The translations under genes and the position numbers were made by a program. Below are positions 1 to 13,384 of a DNA stretch of 64,000 bases, piece after piece. How positions within the stretch are numbered: position 1 is the stretch's first letter; each line of letters starts with the position of its first letter. The notes beneath the pieces are model-generated. The model ran no database searches. It was not told the DNA's origin and saw nothing but the letters and a program-made list of their open reading frames with translations. Origin of the DNA: Gnetum montanum (Eukaryota; Streptophyta; Gnetopsida; Gnetales; Gnetaceae); NCBI GenBank assembly GCA_015680685.1, contig MNCI01036636.1:353771-417770 (forward strand), given 5' to 3'.

Positions 1-1780
1 AATTTGTGCCATCACTTGACTAGAACCACTCCTCCTATTGCTCCAAGTGCACTGGCCCCCTTGAAGGTTAACATCAACCAAGTTGTGTTGCTACAAGAAC
101 TGTATAAATTCCTAAATTACAAGGAAGGATCCAATCTCATTATAAGAACCATGACTATATTTATCCCATGGGTATAACAATTGATTGAATTCCTGATAAG
201 GATCCACTATGACTAATTTGGAATCCTCTATACAATTTGCACAAGTTCATGCATGTGATCTTGTCAATTGTGAGGCCTATAGAAATTGGTGATAAACATA
301 CCATCTAAAGGGATGTGCATAATGAGACTCCATGGAGACTCACCTAGCATCTCAAAGGGTTGTAAAGAAAATGTGGCTAGGCCCCCCACCTAATCCCAAC
401 AATACACAAAAGAGTAGTGTCAACTCTACCATCGTAAGAGAGCACAGTTATAGGCATTCAACTTGGCTTCCTATAGAAAAACCAGTGAATAGTTTTCTTC
501 ATGTGCTAATTATTTTAGGGTATTTATCTTATACATGGAATTCTAACCCCTAAAATTGCAGGAAAAGACTATCATGATTTATTAGTAGACAATTTTATGT
601 AAACCTCGAGGATTTTTTGTGACCCAAGATCTATCTTCAATTATGTCTTCATCATTTGCATCTTCTAATCAGAAGGCCTACCCAACCATTTTGGATCACT
701 TTCCACTATGAATCCCTATGAATATTTCTTAAATATTTCCTTGGCAACCAACCCCCTATATAGTTGACACTAAGTCGCCAAATAAGGGAGGCTCTCCCAT
801 AGTGTCAAGTGTAATACTTTCAGTGGGAGTAATAATTGTACCCCTAGAGAGGTAGTCCCTTTCCACCCCATAGCATCACTTCTTGTATCCATTCTGTGTT
901 CTAAATGAGGAGAAGGTTCTAATCCCCACATTCCCCATTGGAATAATATGTTTCCCCCTCCTTTTGAGGTCCATTAGCATTTCCTATTGTGGTAGGTGAG
1001 ATAGGTGACACCTTACCCTTTTTTTCCACTAGCATCATCCACCATCCTCCATGTTATCCATCCACTATTTCAACCCCTATTGATGAGCTTTAAGATGCAT
1101 CTTATAGTCTTGGATGTGATGGTATATCTTTCCATAGTTAGTGCAAGTCTTTTGTTTCATTTTGAGAGCCTACAAGTGCTCTTCCTGTAGCATATTCTTG
1201 TATTCCATAGTTAGTTGATCTTTCCTAGATGGCAAGCCCAAAATAACTTTCTTAAGTAGGTTTTTAGGAAAGGGGGATCTTTACACATGGAATTAGGAAT
1301 AGCCCATATGCTCCTTCATCATTATAAACTTGTTGAAGGAAATTAATTCTTCAAACTAACCCACTAGCGTTTAGAGAAAATTCTTTGTCCAAAGTTCCCA
1401 TGGAACCACAATCACCCACACCTAGAGGGGAGCCTTGGAGAAAAAATCTACATCCTTATGTATCCTAAGGCATCATGACATGAGAACCAGACCCCATGCC
1501 ACAAAAAACCAATGTTCCTCTAGGAGGACCTTATCTCAATCTCCCATAGATCAAAACACAAAAGGGATCAGGCATCCTACCAATGACCTCACCTCCATGT
1601 TCTCTATAGCCCAAGTAGCCATCATTTAATTTTGGATGGTGTCAAGTGGGGAAAATAACAATGAAGAGATAAAAAGAACAATGAGGCTTGACTTCATTAT
1701 GTGTAGAACATCCTATGGGGGACCCCTAATTTTCAACCTCATAGTGGTCCCATCTTGCATGATGGCATCCATGCATCCTA
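1..1780. other. Unassigned flank left of the OUTER element
   Basis: No gene, RNA or LTR that I can recognise lies here. Short open frames exist but none shows a known motif. Because an L1-type endonuclease fragment lies about 420 bp beyond the other end of the OUTER element, this flank could be the 5' part (ORF1 region) of the same LINE, split by the OUTER insertion. I see no ORF1 motif that proves it. Confidence 0.3.
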
Positions 1781-1785
1781 TGCAT
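1781..1785. repeat. Target-site duplication TGCAT (OUTER, left)
   Basis: The five bases match 36798-36802 exactly and abut the TG end of the LTR at 1786. Confidence 0.88.
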
Positions 1786-2400
1786 TGTAGCGACTGAAAA
1801 CGTCGATGGCTGGAAAATACCGAGGGGTCGGTAGTCATGACAGTATCAACCCCATATTCATGGGAGGGCTATGCTAGATGGAATGGATATGGGGTGCCCT
1901 AAACAGTCTGGTCGATTTTACAGGGACTTAGTTGGTGTTTATATAGCCTTTTGCAACATGTAGTTTGGAAGTTGAAATGAAAATGCGAAGTAATTCTTAA
2001 ATGCAAAGGAGATAGAAAATAGTATAAAACACAATAATAAGCAAGAAACAAAGTAAAATGAAGTTATAAAAATGCACCACTCTGAAGCTACAAGTTTGCT
2101 CTATCAAGATGCATATAGTCAGTTGCACAACGTTGAGGAGTATAGAGATCCTGAGAGTAACCAAGACGTGTAGAGTAAAGACAGTTGTCCACTTGGGCGT
2201 GGATTCAAGAGCTGACAATGTGAAAATTCTAACAAGGTGGTAGAAAGGAGGTAGGAAAAAATGTTAGCTAAGAATGCTAACTATTTGCTATGCCAAATAG
2301 AAAGCTTATAATGCTCAAGGTTACAATGCTAACTTATTTTCTTTTTATCCAAAGGACATCAGGGACCAACTTGAAAATGTGCCAAAAGGAGTAGGAGCTA

Positions 2401-2445
2401 GAGAGAGAGAGAGAGAGGTGAATGTTACTCATTGGAGTATTTATA
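2401..2445 (-). promoter_or_regulatory. LTR promoter: TATA box followed by CT run (OUTER 3' LTR)
   Basis: On the minus strand TATAAATA (2445-2438) is followed about 21-37 nt downstream by a (CT)n run. The same arrangement occurs in the other OUTER LTR (TATA complement 35821-35828, GA run about 35790-35806). A pyrimidine patch at the expected start site is common in plant promoters; the assignment is inferred. Confidence 0.6.
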
Positions 2446-2763
2446 GGACCAAGGCTGCATGAAAGAGGTGGTTTGGATGCCATGTGCATTCAGCCCATGT
2501 TGACTTGTCTGTGCCACACGTGCCTGCATGACCATTTGACATGCATGACCGTTGTAATTCGAGTTTTCTATGCCATAACTATGAGCCTACCACGCCATAA
2601 TTATGCCATCAACATCTGGAGAAGTGTGCTAATGGTTTAATTAGGTGAAGTGCATTGATGTCACACAACCACCTGCATGCTTTGGTGTGCTTCGTAGTGT
2701 AGCAGGTTGGGCGTAGCATAGCATGTTGTCTCGCATTTCTCTATATGTGTGATGCATACTTAC

Positions 2764-2802
2764 TACGCTATGCTATGCTATGTAGTGTAGCATAGCATAG
2801 CA
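2764..2802. repeat. GCTATG/CATAGC palindrome in LTR
   Basis: Repeated GCTATG hexamers are followed directly by the complementary CATAGC hexamers, which would form a long hairpin. Similar palindromes recur at about 3035-3060, 3095-3130, 36144-36173 and 36415-36520 in OUTER LTR copies, and in the LTRs at 61.6-64 kb. Confidence 0.75.
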
Positions 2803-3404
2803 ATTTTCTTTAGTTGCAAAAATATTTCCAATCTATAAACTTTGCCTCCTACATTGCGAAACTTGTGAACTTACTAATCCTGCCCTTTGATTTGCCTTCT
2901 GTCTCTTCCATAGAATTGCTACACCTCATTGCGCCATGTAGCATAGCAGTAGACATGCTTTGCTGCTTTCTAACGGAAAGAGATATTGCTGAAGGACTTG
3001 AAGTTTGGTGAAGGAACTAGCCATATAGCTTTTGCTACACTACGCTATGCTGCGTAGCATGGCACTTCATTCTACAATTGTTTTTTGAAGCTTGCTATGC
3101 TACATAGTAAGGCATGACATAGCGTAGCAAGGTCCATAACTTAGAAAACTTGCCAAACTGTTTCCTGCATCCTGAGCGTTGCTGTCAACTCTACGCATTG
3201 CTTCTGAGCAAGTTATCAGTTGGGTAAACTACTTAGGTGGACAAGAAGGATGATTCATAGAGCCTATTTATACCTAAAGTATAAAACTTGCCAAACTAGT
3301 AGGTCTGAATTTAGAGCATTCTCCTTCCAAAGAACTTCTATAGTGCTATGTGAATTACAAGGCCTAGTGAAGTAAGAATTCCTTCAAATTTTTGGGGTGT
3401 TTCA

Positions 3405-3420
3405 TTGGCCCCTCTTTATC
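3405..3420 (-). other. Polypurine tract of OUTER element
   Basis: On the minus strand GATAAAGAGGGGCCAA directly precedes the 3' LTR. INNER has the matching tract AAAGAGGGGCCAT before its own 3' LTR. This is the expected plus-strand priming site. Confidence 0.85.
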
Positions 3421-4440
3421 GATGTTTCGAGAATAAGCTCGATAGATGTTGACAAAGAATTCAAAACACCATAGAAGACAAAATGCTGAGATTGTTGCCC
3501 AGTGAGTGTCAAGATGTTGCTTGGCTACACTTGAGAGTGTTTCATTGGAGTGAAAAGGTGAAGCAGGGAAGAAGGAGGCACATGAGAAGGGCAAAGATGA
3601 GGTTTAGTCAAATCCCTCGTTGGAGTGCTCATGAGGGATTCATGTGCATTTTCATTTATTTTGATCGACCTTTGACCTCCGGTAGGATAGGTGTCTTTCT
3701 CAAGATGAGTTTCATTACATCCGTGTAGGGTTTTAACCTACCTATAGATGCTTTCCATGTGGCAAGCTGTGTTACATCCGTCGTGTAACTTGCACTGATG
3801 TTTCCCATGTGGCGAGCTATGTTACGCATGTTATGGGAGTTGCACTCTGGAGTAGTCAAGCTAGTCGAGGCACTCACTTCATAGCATTGTAGCATTTGCT
3901 ACTATGGCGAGACATGCCTTTGACCAATGAGGGAAAAGGTCTTGCTAGCTGCAGGTGTTGTTGAAGCTCTTGGACATCATTGCTAGTGTATGATGTCCAA
4001 AGAAAGAAGGCCAACAGTGGCCTCGGTAGCATCAACATGGAGGAACTGGTCTTAGAGGTGCCGCTGTGAGTGTGAATGCTTTGGAATTCCTGCCAAGGAC
4101 ATGCATTCTTGGTTCGACTATGGGATTGGATACCACATAGTTGAATGTCCTTGGAAAGGGGGCCAGAGGATGAAAATATTGTTCCTGGTCCACAATACTA
4201 CTGGAACTCCAGCTGTAGGCATTGGCCGAGGAACTATCGTCAAGGAAAGAGGCTATGGCAATGGTAGGTCCAGAGGGCCAGTGCAATGTCGTACGAAATC
4301 TCTGGAGGGTCAGAACAATGCTAAGGATGGTAACATTCGGTACATTCTAGAGTGTGTCTAAATTGCATCATGGATCATGTTTCAGAATTACAACATCGCA
4401 CCTATGCATTAGCATTGCACATGCTCGTTCGATGTGTACT
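3421..4440 (-). other. 3' untranslated part of OUTER element
   Basis: The stretch lies between the minisatellite after pol and the polypurine tract. It corresponds in position to 29060-30190 of INNER. The short open frames on both strands here show no motif I recognise, and I see no supported gene. Confidence 0.6.
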
Positions 4441-4846
4441 TAGTGTAGATGCATGCTAGGGATGTGATGCAAACCCAATTTAAGGTCTTGGTAGACAGTG
4501 TGTTGGTTTAAGGTCCTAGTGGACCTCTATGCTAGTTTAAGGTCCCAATATATAGTACATGTCATTTTAACATCATAGTGGACGTGCATGCCAGTTTATA
4601 GTCATAGCGGACTAGTTGTGCTAGTTTTACGTCATAGCGGATGGTCGATACCATTTTAATGTCATAGCAGATGCTGCTAGTTGTTGTTGCTAGTTGATCA
4701 TCATAGCAGATGTTGTTGTAGCCATGCTAGTTTAACATCATAGTAGACACTCGCATGCCTATTATTGCTAGTTTAACATCATAGCGGATGGTGCTTGATG
4801 CTACTAGTTTAACATCATAGTGGATGATGCTTGTTGCTGCCATGCT
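4440..4846 (-). repeat. Degenerate ~30-bp minisatellite downstream of OUTER pol
   Basis: About a dozen imperfect units carry the core GCTAGTTTAACATCATAGCG (plus-strand reading), spaced roughly 30-50 bp. On the minus strand each unit reads like CGCTATGATGTTAAACTAGC. The array begins right after the integrase stop codon, exactly where INNER has its related array (28440-29060). Confidence 0.85.
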
Positions 4847-7800
4847 TCAGACATAGTATGGCTTGAGGTACAAGTGATTCACTAGGTTGGCAAACTCGTT
4901 GCCATCCATGTCTACCAGCTTGAAGGCTCCATTCTCAAAGGCTTTAGTGACCACTTAAGAACCTTCCTAATTGGTTGAGAATTTTCTCATGTGCTCACGA
5001 ATGGCCTTGAAGATGAGTTCTCCCTTCTACACTGGCCCCCGATGCAGGTCTGCATGGTGCTTTTACTACTACTTGCTCTGGTAGTGCTTGATGTTGCTTA
5101 GCATCTACGTGGGCTCTTTCTCTATTGAATCGAGATCGACGATCCATGACTCGTTGTTATGGGCTTCGTTCACAACTTCAGATAGAATCATCTGGAGTGA
5201 TGGTACCTGCAACTCAAGAGGCAACACAACTTCAAATCCATAAAGAAGTCTGTAAGGATTCTTACTTGTTGCGGTCCTACATGTCATCCTGTAGGCCCAC
5301 AGAACATAAAGGATTTGCTCGTGCCACTACCTCTTATTGTTGTTAAGCATCTGCTTGAGCAAGTTGATGATGGACTTATTTGTAGCCTCCGCTTGCCCAT
5401 TCACTTATGGATAATAGGGGGAGGAGAATGATTGCTTGATGCCTAGGTTGCTACAAAAGTTTTGAGTTTTTGATCTACTAAACTGTGGCCCATTTTCCGT
5501 CATAATAGTTATTGAAAGCCCAAATCTCATTACAATGTTATCTAGGACGAAGTGGTAGATTTGCTTAGTTCCTCAGGGGGATGGCTTCCACCCACTTAGT
5601 AAAATACTTAATGATGGTGATAATGAAACTATGCCTTGTAGAGGACTTAGGCGTGACAGGCCCTATGAGGTCTAGTCACCATCATTGAAAGGGCCAGGTG
5701 ATCTACGTTGGGTGTAGGTCTATGGGTGCTACGTGTATAAGATTTGTGTATCTCTAGCATGTGTTACATGTCTTGACTTTTAACAGGAAATCATGCTCTA
5801 TGTGGGGCCAATAGTACTCTAGGCACCTGATTTTTGCAGCCATAGTCCTAGGTGCTATGTGTCCACCGCACAGCCCCTCATGCACTTCATTAACTACCTT
5901 CTATGCCTGCTCCCCACCCACGCATGCCAATAATATCCCATTGTAGGAATGTTGACATAGGACGTCATTTTCCATGAGCACGTATTGCTAGGCATGCTTA
6001 CGGATTGCATCTCTTTGAGCAGATGTTAATCCACTTCAGGGTTCACCATGTTGTAGGTAAGCTTTAATGTTGGTTTATCACTCTTGGGTTTCTATAGTGC
6101 TGAGAGCGGCCACGTGTTCCACCTGAGTGATAGGCCTAGTGCATTCGATAATCGAACTTGGTAGGCTTGCAAAGGAATGTGATGGAATTTTAGTGCTAGG
6201 GTAGCTAAGGCATCTACCATAGATATTTTGTTGTGTGGTAGGTGTTGCACATATGTGGTTGTGAATTACTTAAGTACACTTTTTTCTAGGTCGTAGTAGG
6301 GTTGCAGATGTGTAGTTTTATATGTGTAGACCTTGATGACTTGATTCACAACTAATTACGAATCACCGCACATCACCAGGTGTTGTATGCATAGTGTTTG
6401 GGCAGTTAAGAGGCCTCTGAGTAATCCCTCATACTCTTCCACATTGTTGGTGTAAGGGAACATAAAAAAAATAAGCAGATGGATGTATTTCTCCATAGGG
6501 GAACCTGATGACAGCAACGACACTACCTCCTCACGCGATTGAGGCACCATGGAAGTGGAAAGTGGCTTTGAGATGCAACAGGATGATGTTGATGATGCTA
6601 ACATGTTTGTCTAGGAATTTGGGGTCTATGGTTACCTGGTCATTGACCCTTCATTGATGAGGCCGTGAGTTGAGTTGCTATGGCTTGACCCTTCATTGAT
6701 GATTGACTTACATAGTGTAAATTGAACTCCGTGGTTATTGCCTTCCATCGAACTATCCTGCTATTTTTTATAGGTTGTTAGTGATATCCTGGAGTATGTT
6801 GCTTTTGAAAATGATGTTAGTTGTACTAGAAAATAGGTAATGCCTCCACATTTTTAGTGCAAATACTAAGGAAAGGTAATTCCTCTCCAGTTTGTTGTAC
6901 TTTGCTTCATGAGCTATTAGTGCATGACTTAGATAATACACTGGTATCTCAGAACCATCATCTTGTTTCTGACATAGTAGTGCCATGATAGATGTTTTAG
7001 AGGTGGTGAGGTAGATGAAGAAGGGTTTATGCCTTTGTGGCGGATGCACACTTGGGAGGTGTAAAAGCTTCTTCAGGTCATCGAAGGCCTGTTGACACTA
7101 GGTTGTTCACTCCTTCAGAAGATGTTGTATGGGGTGTAACTTGTCGGTCAACCTTTTTATAAACCTTTGAATGCATTACACCCTACTTTGCAAACCATGT
7201 AACTCCTTAAGGTTTGTGGGAGGTGCCAAGTTGGGGATGGCCTTAACTTTATTAGGGTCCATCCGTATTCTGGCCTTCGATACTAAGAACCTTAACATGC
7301 ACCCGGTTTTCACCCTGAAGACGCACTTCTTAGGATTGAGGTATAAGTTGTGCATTTGAAAACACTTGAGGACTACCCCTAGATCAAGTGGGTGATTAGC
7401 TACCTCCTTGGACTTGACTTCTATATCATCTAATTAGTCGTTTAATGTTTCTACGATGTAGTCACTGGAGATGTAGGTCATGGCTCGCTAGTAGGTTTCT
7501 CTAGCATTCTTGAGCCTGAAAGGCATCAGGGTGTAGCAGAAGGTACCCCATGGGGTCATGAAGGTATTCGTTAGTTGATGCTCTAGGTTAATGTGGATTT
7601 AGTTGTATCTGGAGAAACCATCCATGAAGGATAACAGAGTGTGACTAGCCATGGTGTCAATGAGCTAATGGATGCCTGGAAGTGAAAAATTATCCTTGAT
7701 TGTTGCCTTGTTTAAGTCCCAAACATCTATACAGATTTGTATTCCTCTCATTTTCTTCAAAACCACGATGATGTTGGATGCCCATTCCGAGTAGTCAACT

Positions 7801-8300
7801 GTGCGGATGAAACCAGCTTGGTATAGCTTACAGATCTCATCCCTCACAGCTAGTGTGATTTTAGGCTTAACTTTGTGAGCCTTCTACTTCACTACTATCA
7901 TTTGTGGGTCTAGGAATATGTTGTGCTATATCAGCTGCAGATCTAGACCTGGCATGTCGCTATACGACCATCTGAAGACATTGATGTTGTCTTGCAGAGT
8001 CTTGGCTACATTTTCATGTGTTTGTGCATCTAGGAGGGAGCTGGGTCTTAACATTTTTACCTTTACCTTAGATGTGGTCACATGCATCTCGATTAGGGGA
8101 TCCTTGATTACATCCCCATCCTCTAATTCTAGGGCTTGGACCAAATGTTTGGGCTAGTTTGGGGATTCTTCTAATGCCTCTACAGTGCTAGCTGTGGTCA
8201 ACCCCTAGTCGATTAGGTTGGGGTTCAACTACCTCGCGAGCTTGCCATGTGGACCTACTAATGTTAAGGATGTGGAGAGATCATGATAGATTTCCATCTC
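4847..8300 (-). pseudogene. OUTER RT-RNase H-aRNase H-integrase polyprotein remnant
   Basis: Read leftward from about 8300, the order is an RT N-terminal extension, RT (about 8150-7400), gypsy RNase H (7049-6768), a second RNase H of the archaeal type (around 6650-6350, with EYEGLLRGL) and integrase (about 5950-4847). The frame ends at a TGA, complement of 4847-4849, after a C-terminus like that of INNER (LVNHLYLKPYYV). RT pieces such as AGFIRTVDYSEWASNIIVVL and integrase TENGPQFS are clear. Many stops and shifts mean it is dead. A dual RNase H is a known hallmark of the Tat lineage. Confidence 0.88.
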
Positions 8301-8559
8301 TCGCTCGACTTGTCAACATGATGTGAAATCCTGGTTAAGAGGCATGTGTTGGTAGCGACTGTGTATAACGAAAATTTGCAAAATAGTGACGAGATGCAAC
8401 TTGTGAAGTATGATGATATAAATATTAAAAGCTTGCTAGTTTAAGATGATGATGGACTACCAAGGTGAAAGAATGTGAAGTTTAAAATTGAAATGCAAAC
8501 TACTAATGTGAAGATGTGAAACTGCTAGAAATTGCAAAACTGTGAATTCAGAAGTGAAA

Positions 8560-8745
8560 AATTTCTAGTTTAACGTCATTGTGGACTGCGAATGTATAAT
8601 AGGTTGAAATTGCTAGTTTAAGGTCTTTTTAGACCGTTAAAGATGCAACTATGCTAGGATTTCTAGTTTAATGTCTTTTTGGACCAGTAACTCTGCGATT
8701 ACTAGAGTTGGTAGTTTAAGGTATTTTTAGACCCGTAACAAACAA
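8560..8745. repeat. Minisatellite units between OUTER RT and antisense gene
   Basis: Four or so units with the core CTAGTTTAAGGTCTTTTTAG recur at about 45-60 bp spacing. They belong to the same family as the arrays at 4.4 kb and 28.4 kb, judged by the shared TAGTTTAA(G/C)GTC core. A short T run follows at about 8748-8760. Confidence 0.7.
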
Positions 8746-8879
8746 ATATTTTTTTTTTTTGGGAAAGCGGACTTTTAGCTTAAAGCATGTCAAGGCTTTA
8801 ATGTCAATAATGCTACGATGTCATGGTGAGCATGCTACGCTATATGGCGCACTCTGCATTAAATAGAGAGAGAGAGCGG

Positions 8880-9070
8880 CAAGTTTTCCTATCTTACTAT
8901 TAAGACCATAAATAGGGGTTAAACCCTGGTAATTTTTCCATTCTCACCGTAAGAGTGCAGAGCCCACATTCAGAGCACAAGGTAATTTTGAAGCATGGAG
9001 CAATTGTGCTAACAAATAGCAAGGCATTTTTTTGCATAGCGAAGAGGAAAAGAAATCTACGAGTAGGATA
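8880..9070 (+). promoter_or_regulatory. Putative promoter and leader of the OUTER antisense gene
   Basis: An ATAAATAG box lies at about 8909-8916, some 160 bp upstream of the likely first Met codon at 9071, and a short GA run lies just before it at 8865-8877. It suggests that the antisense gene once had its own promoter inside the retroelement. Inference only. Confidence 0.4.
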
Positions 9071-12000
9071 ATGGCTCCCAAGAAGTAATGCATGCATTTG
9101 GTGCTTGCAAAGGTTGAGGAGGTGAAGCAAACCCTAGGATGTATGACACAAGCGAGAGTCACAAAACAGAAGGACATGTCATTGACCCAATAGGTTAATA
9201 TACTTCCTCTGCTTTTTCACGACTCTGTTATCATTTCTTGCTTCTATTTTTCTCTACTTTCATTTTGCATCCTATTCTTAGTCACTTGTTTTTTCTATCA
9301 TCATGTTGTTTTTGCTTTTGCATCACCACTGTTGCCATTTTGGCCCTGGTGAGTGCATAAATGTTACGCATTGTTGCATGCAAGGTGGCTTAAACTGCCA
9401 CCGCTGTGATTGTCATAACCATGGGGGTTCAGGTTGTTTATGTTACTTGGCTTTTGAATGGCATGACGTAGGACCTGGAAGAGGGTTAATCCATGCGTGA
9501 TGTGATAGTGTGATATGTGTTTTGTTAGGGCATGTTGTTTTGCCCTGTTAGGGTTAATTACTTTGTTGCTATGCTAGGCTATTTCCACTATGCTAGCACT
9601 TTTGTGTTCTTGCTACGCTATGTACTGGAAGAGGATTATGCTATGCTATATGCATGAACTGCTAGGTACTATTATGTTGTGCATGTATTGCACTTAGGCA
9701 TGATGCTAACACTTGCTGATTATGTTGTGTAGGATGGGGCTAAGTCCAATCCTGATTGTTTTAGAAATTAGAGGGGTCCTGTGTCATGTGAGCAAAACTG
9801 TGGCCAATGCTCCTCCTTTCCAAATATGTATGGGAGAGTAGGGGGTATGGTTCAGGAAAGGGACACATGACTTCTTACAATTCCTCCTCGACCACTTCAG
9901 TGTGATCATTTGATCATCCCTAGAGGAGGAGGAGGAGGTGGCCAACATAATAGACGTCATTTTTCTTGGGGAAAGTCAAGGCATTCTGGGGTTTCTGACC
10001 AACGGGATGATCATGAGCAAGCAGGGAGAAGGATCTAGTTAGCGCCCAACAAGGTTGAGGCATTTGGCCTATATTTGGAAGATGCCTGAGTACAGTTGCT
10101 ATCATCATTACAACACATTATTCTTCACACATTATATGGTGATGTGCTTCCATAACCCTTAGGGAACTGTCTACTGTACTGGCGGGTGAGTTTTGTAGCT
10201 TTGTTTTGCTGTGTTTATGCAACCCTGTCCATATTAGCCTAATGCTAATAACATGTGTTTGTTACCAGGTTCCTCATTAACAAGGATGGTGTTCACGACC
10301 TACTGGGTCTACTAGCTACAACACAGATAGCCCTACAGAGTTCTCTTTTGCTATGAACCTATACGCGGGTGTGCTCGATCAATGAGAGGATGAATACCAC
10401 ACCTACTGAGGCATATATTCTCTTCCCTACAATCAGTGCAAGGGGCAGGGTTGGCTAGATGAGGACTGGGTAGAACCCTTCAAATTATTCATGGTTAAAC
10501 AAGTTCTAGTTGAATGTCTACCATTCCCGTTACTGTACAGACTTGGTAGGCCAGGCAATAAGTGTCGCATGCTTAAGTGGCTTTGCAATCTTTTGTATTT
10601 TCTACATTTTTACGCTAAACATTTTTGTGAAACTATTGCAGGGGCGAAGAGGCCCTAGAAGGTGATGGTGGTAATCGCTAAGACATAGGGTGCAAACATC
10701 TACTTCAAATACGATGAAGTAGAAGCAAGCCAACACTAGATAAATGGTGCAGCCTCGGACTCCCTAGTCTAGAACATCAAAAAGACGTGTCTTATGGATC
10801 TATTCCTAGCCCCAAATCCAAATGTTTCTACTACTGAGATGCTCTCCCTAGTCTACTTCTTCTCTGATAAGATGAGCCGCATCCATTTTCATGTATATGG
10901 TGTGTAGGTGATCATTGACATTAATGACCAGCTATTCATAGACCTCTTCGGTGTCCCTGTTGATGGCACTCTGATAAGGTCAAAGTCTAAGATGGAGTTG
11001 ACCCTTTAGAAGAAGGACATTTAGGAGTGGTTAGGGCTTACCAAGGAGCACAAGGGGCTCTCTATGGAGAGGCTTAAAGAGGGATCCACTGAAGGAGTTT
11101 AGCCTATCTTTTGTGCTTGCATATTCCCCTAGCTGCTCTTCCAAGGAAAGGTCATGGAAATCAAGTAGGCATGGGTGATGCATGAAGTTATGGAGGAGGG
11201 GGCCCATTACAATTGGATCGAGTCTCTATGTAAAGGCTTGTAGACTCAAATCTTAGAGGATTGCAAGAAAATGAAGTCCTAATCCAACATCCATTATGAC
11301 TTCTACATAACCTGTCTTAAATGTTTCACAGAGTTTCTAGTGGTTTAGGAGAATGGATTTTGGGTCATGCGAAATCGTAACCAAATTTCCAAACCATGGA
11401 TTTGCTAGATCCTTTGGACCACCCAAGCCTAAGATCCCCCAGAAATAATTGGGGAGTCATTTTTATAATGACTAAGGATCAGGTGACCCGCAACATTCGT
11501 GGCCAAGATAGCATAGGAGAGACACCCGCCATTGTGGATGGTAGCATGTCACGGGATGAACATTTCATAATTGAGACTGCAACTAGCAAGTTGTGGTGGA
11601 AGAGGCCTTCTTCATCCAAGGAAACCCTTCATGTGGAGGAAGAGGAGGGCCAAAGACTATGGCTTAAACTGTAGAGGACACAACCCCCTATTGATAAATG
11701 CTTTGGTTTAATGCTTACTTTGTTGTTGTTTGCTACGCTAGATGGTGTAGCGTAGCATAGCATCTGCCTTAGGCTAACTTGCTTTGAGCTAATGCAAATG
11801 TGTTTCTTTACTATTAGAAGAAGAAGAGGAAGAAGAAGAAGATGACAAAGAGGTGTCAGCCCCTAAGATGGGGGTGACGACTAAATACTGGAGGCCCTAG
11901 CCATGTTGACATGTTTGGTTATGCGATAGGTGCTACTGTTGATGCTATAGGACCTCCTCTAGTTCACATGGAATCATGGGCTAAGGTCCCTGACAAGTTC

Positions 12001-13213
12001 ATGTTTATGTAGGGGATCGTTGACACCATGATTGGTTTCCTTCAGCAGGTGGACCCTAAAGTGGGTAAGTAGTAGTGTTATTTGCTTTCATGTTGTTATG
12101 CTATAATTTGTTGAGTTTGCCACTTTTGCCATGCTAATGCTACTAGTATGCTTTTCATGTTATGGTAGCCTCTCGACTCAAATAGGACCCAACATGATAT
12201 TTGAAAGTTGATGTTGTGTCCACATTCTTGTCTGAAGTGACTGAGGTATCTCATCACACATACGATGAGGTTTGCAAATGCTCTTTACACTTGACATGCT
12301 CTCTGTGGGAGTATAAGCACATCAGCGAGGACCTATGGAAATGGTTCCAAAAGGTTGAGCAAAGGGAGGCGAACATGAGGGTTGAGGTAGATGATCTCAA
12401 GTCAAGGAATGAGTTCCTCATAGCCCATAACACTAACAATGAGGACTAGCACACGACTATGGTAGACTACGCCAGGTTTTGAAGAGTCATAAGTCAGAAC
12501 ATTGAGGCCACCCACGAAATAATAGAGCAGTGGATGCAGATGGACCCACTAGACCAGAAGTGTTAGGATTTAAAAGACTTTAGTGCCAAGGTTTATGAAT
12601 GGGGTTAGTCCCAGAGAAACCATAAACATATGTATAAATAGGAAAATGTCACTCATCATAAGTTATATGAAGATGCTGCTGTGGAGGCATTTATGTATGA
12701 AGCATTCATAAATGCCATCGATGCTTCTAAGGCTTATGCCAAGTTCAAAGAGTAGGTAAAGGTCATGAAATATCTTGAATAGAAAGTGGACCTTCCCACA
12801 GGAGAGACTGTGACCGTCTTCTTTTCTCCAGGGCTAACAAGGTGGACAATCGTCGAAAGCGGGAGAGTTTCTGTAGCAAACACTTAACCAGGTAAAAGAC
12901 ATTGGGTGGATATCATGGTAGAGGAGTTCTAACATCACCTCAAGATTAGTTTAGACGAGATACCCTTTAAGATAGACAGACCCTTCTCAGGTTAGTTACT
13001 TTCTACCGTGTTAATGATTATGCTCTATTGTAGTTTGCATTTGTTGCCCTAGCTGACCACTTCACTCCTACAATGCAGGCTCTAGATGAGGGTGTAGTGC
13101 CTGTAGAGGGAGGAAATGAAAAGTTAGAAAAGGACAACATAGGGGAAGGCAGTGCAAAGAGAAATGATGTAGAAACGAAAGGCGAAGATGATGTGAACAA
13201 AGACAAACCATGA
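9071..13213 (+). pseudogene. Antisense multi-exon gene inside OUTER pol (degenerate)
   Basis: This gene lies between the protease and RT blocks on the strand opposite to gag-pol. It is homologous along its length to 20472-24530 of INNER. Shared pieces are an MAPKK start, FLQFLLDHFSVII, SQGILGFLTNG, YSCYHHYNTLF, QLFIDLFGVPVDG (about 10926-10970), YNWIESLCKGL, a coiled-coil stretch with CSLWEY (12201-12449), HKHMYK and an acidic lysine-rich C-terminus ending with TGA at 13211. GT-AG introns are visible, for example about 10188-10269, 12065-12168 and about 12990-13078. Numerous in-frame stops show decay. I do not recognise the protein family and assign no function. Confidence 0.8.
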
Positions 13214-13384
13214 CAACATGGGACTTTTTTTTGGAATTTTGGATCTTTGTGTAACAAATTTTGCAAACATTGTTTAAAAGAAAATAATTTTTAAAAAGAA
13301 AAGAGGATTTTGTGAAACAAAAATTGGTCCTACGTTACCTTGTACATTGTATACATGCTATGTTTATAGTAAAATGTTCATGCT

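Larger units (their letters stand above)
1786..3404 (-). repeat. 3' LTR of OUTER element
   Basis: It is 1619 bp and pairs with 35209-36797. In element orientation it starts TGAAACACCCC and ends ...CGCTACA. It contains a TATA box (TATAAATA, complement at 2438-2445), a GA/CT run at 2401-2417 just downstream of that TATA box, several GCTATG/CATAGC palindromes, and near its end the conserved GATCGAC-type motif seen in the other Tat-type LTRs here. Confidence 0.92.

Noticed and set aside
1005-1629. Short open frames in the left flank
   Set aside because: They are short and carry no recognisable motif, and no codon or context evidence supports them as genes.
9071-13213. Antisense gene as an envelope-like gene or a captured plant mobile-domain gene
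   Set aside because: It has no signal peptide, membrane anchor or other envelope feature that I can see, and the conserved blocks do not match the mobile-domain pattern I know. Family left unassigned.
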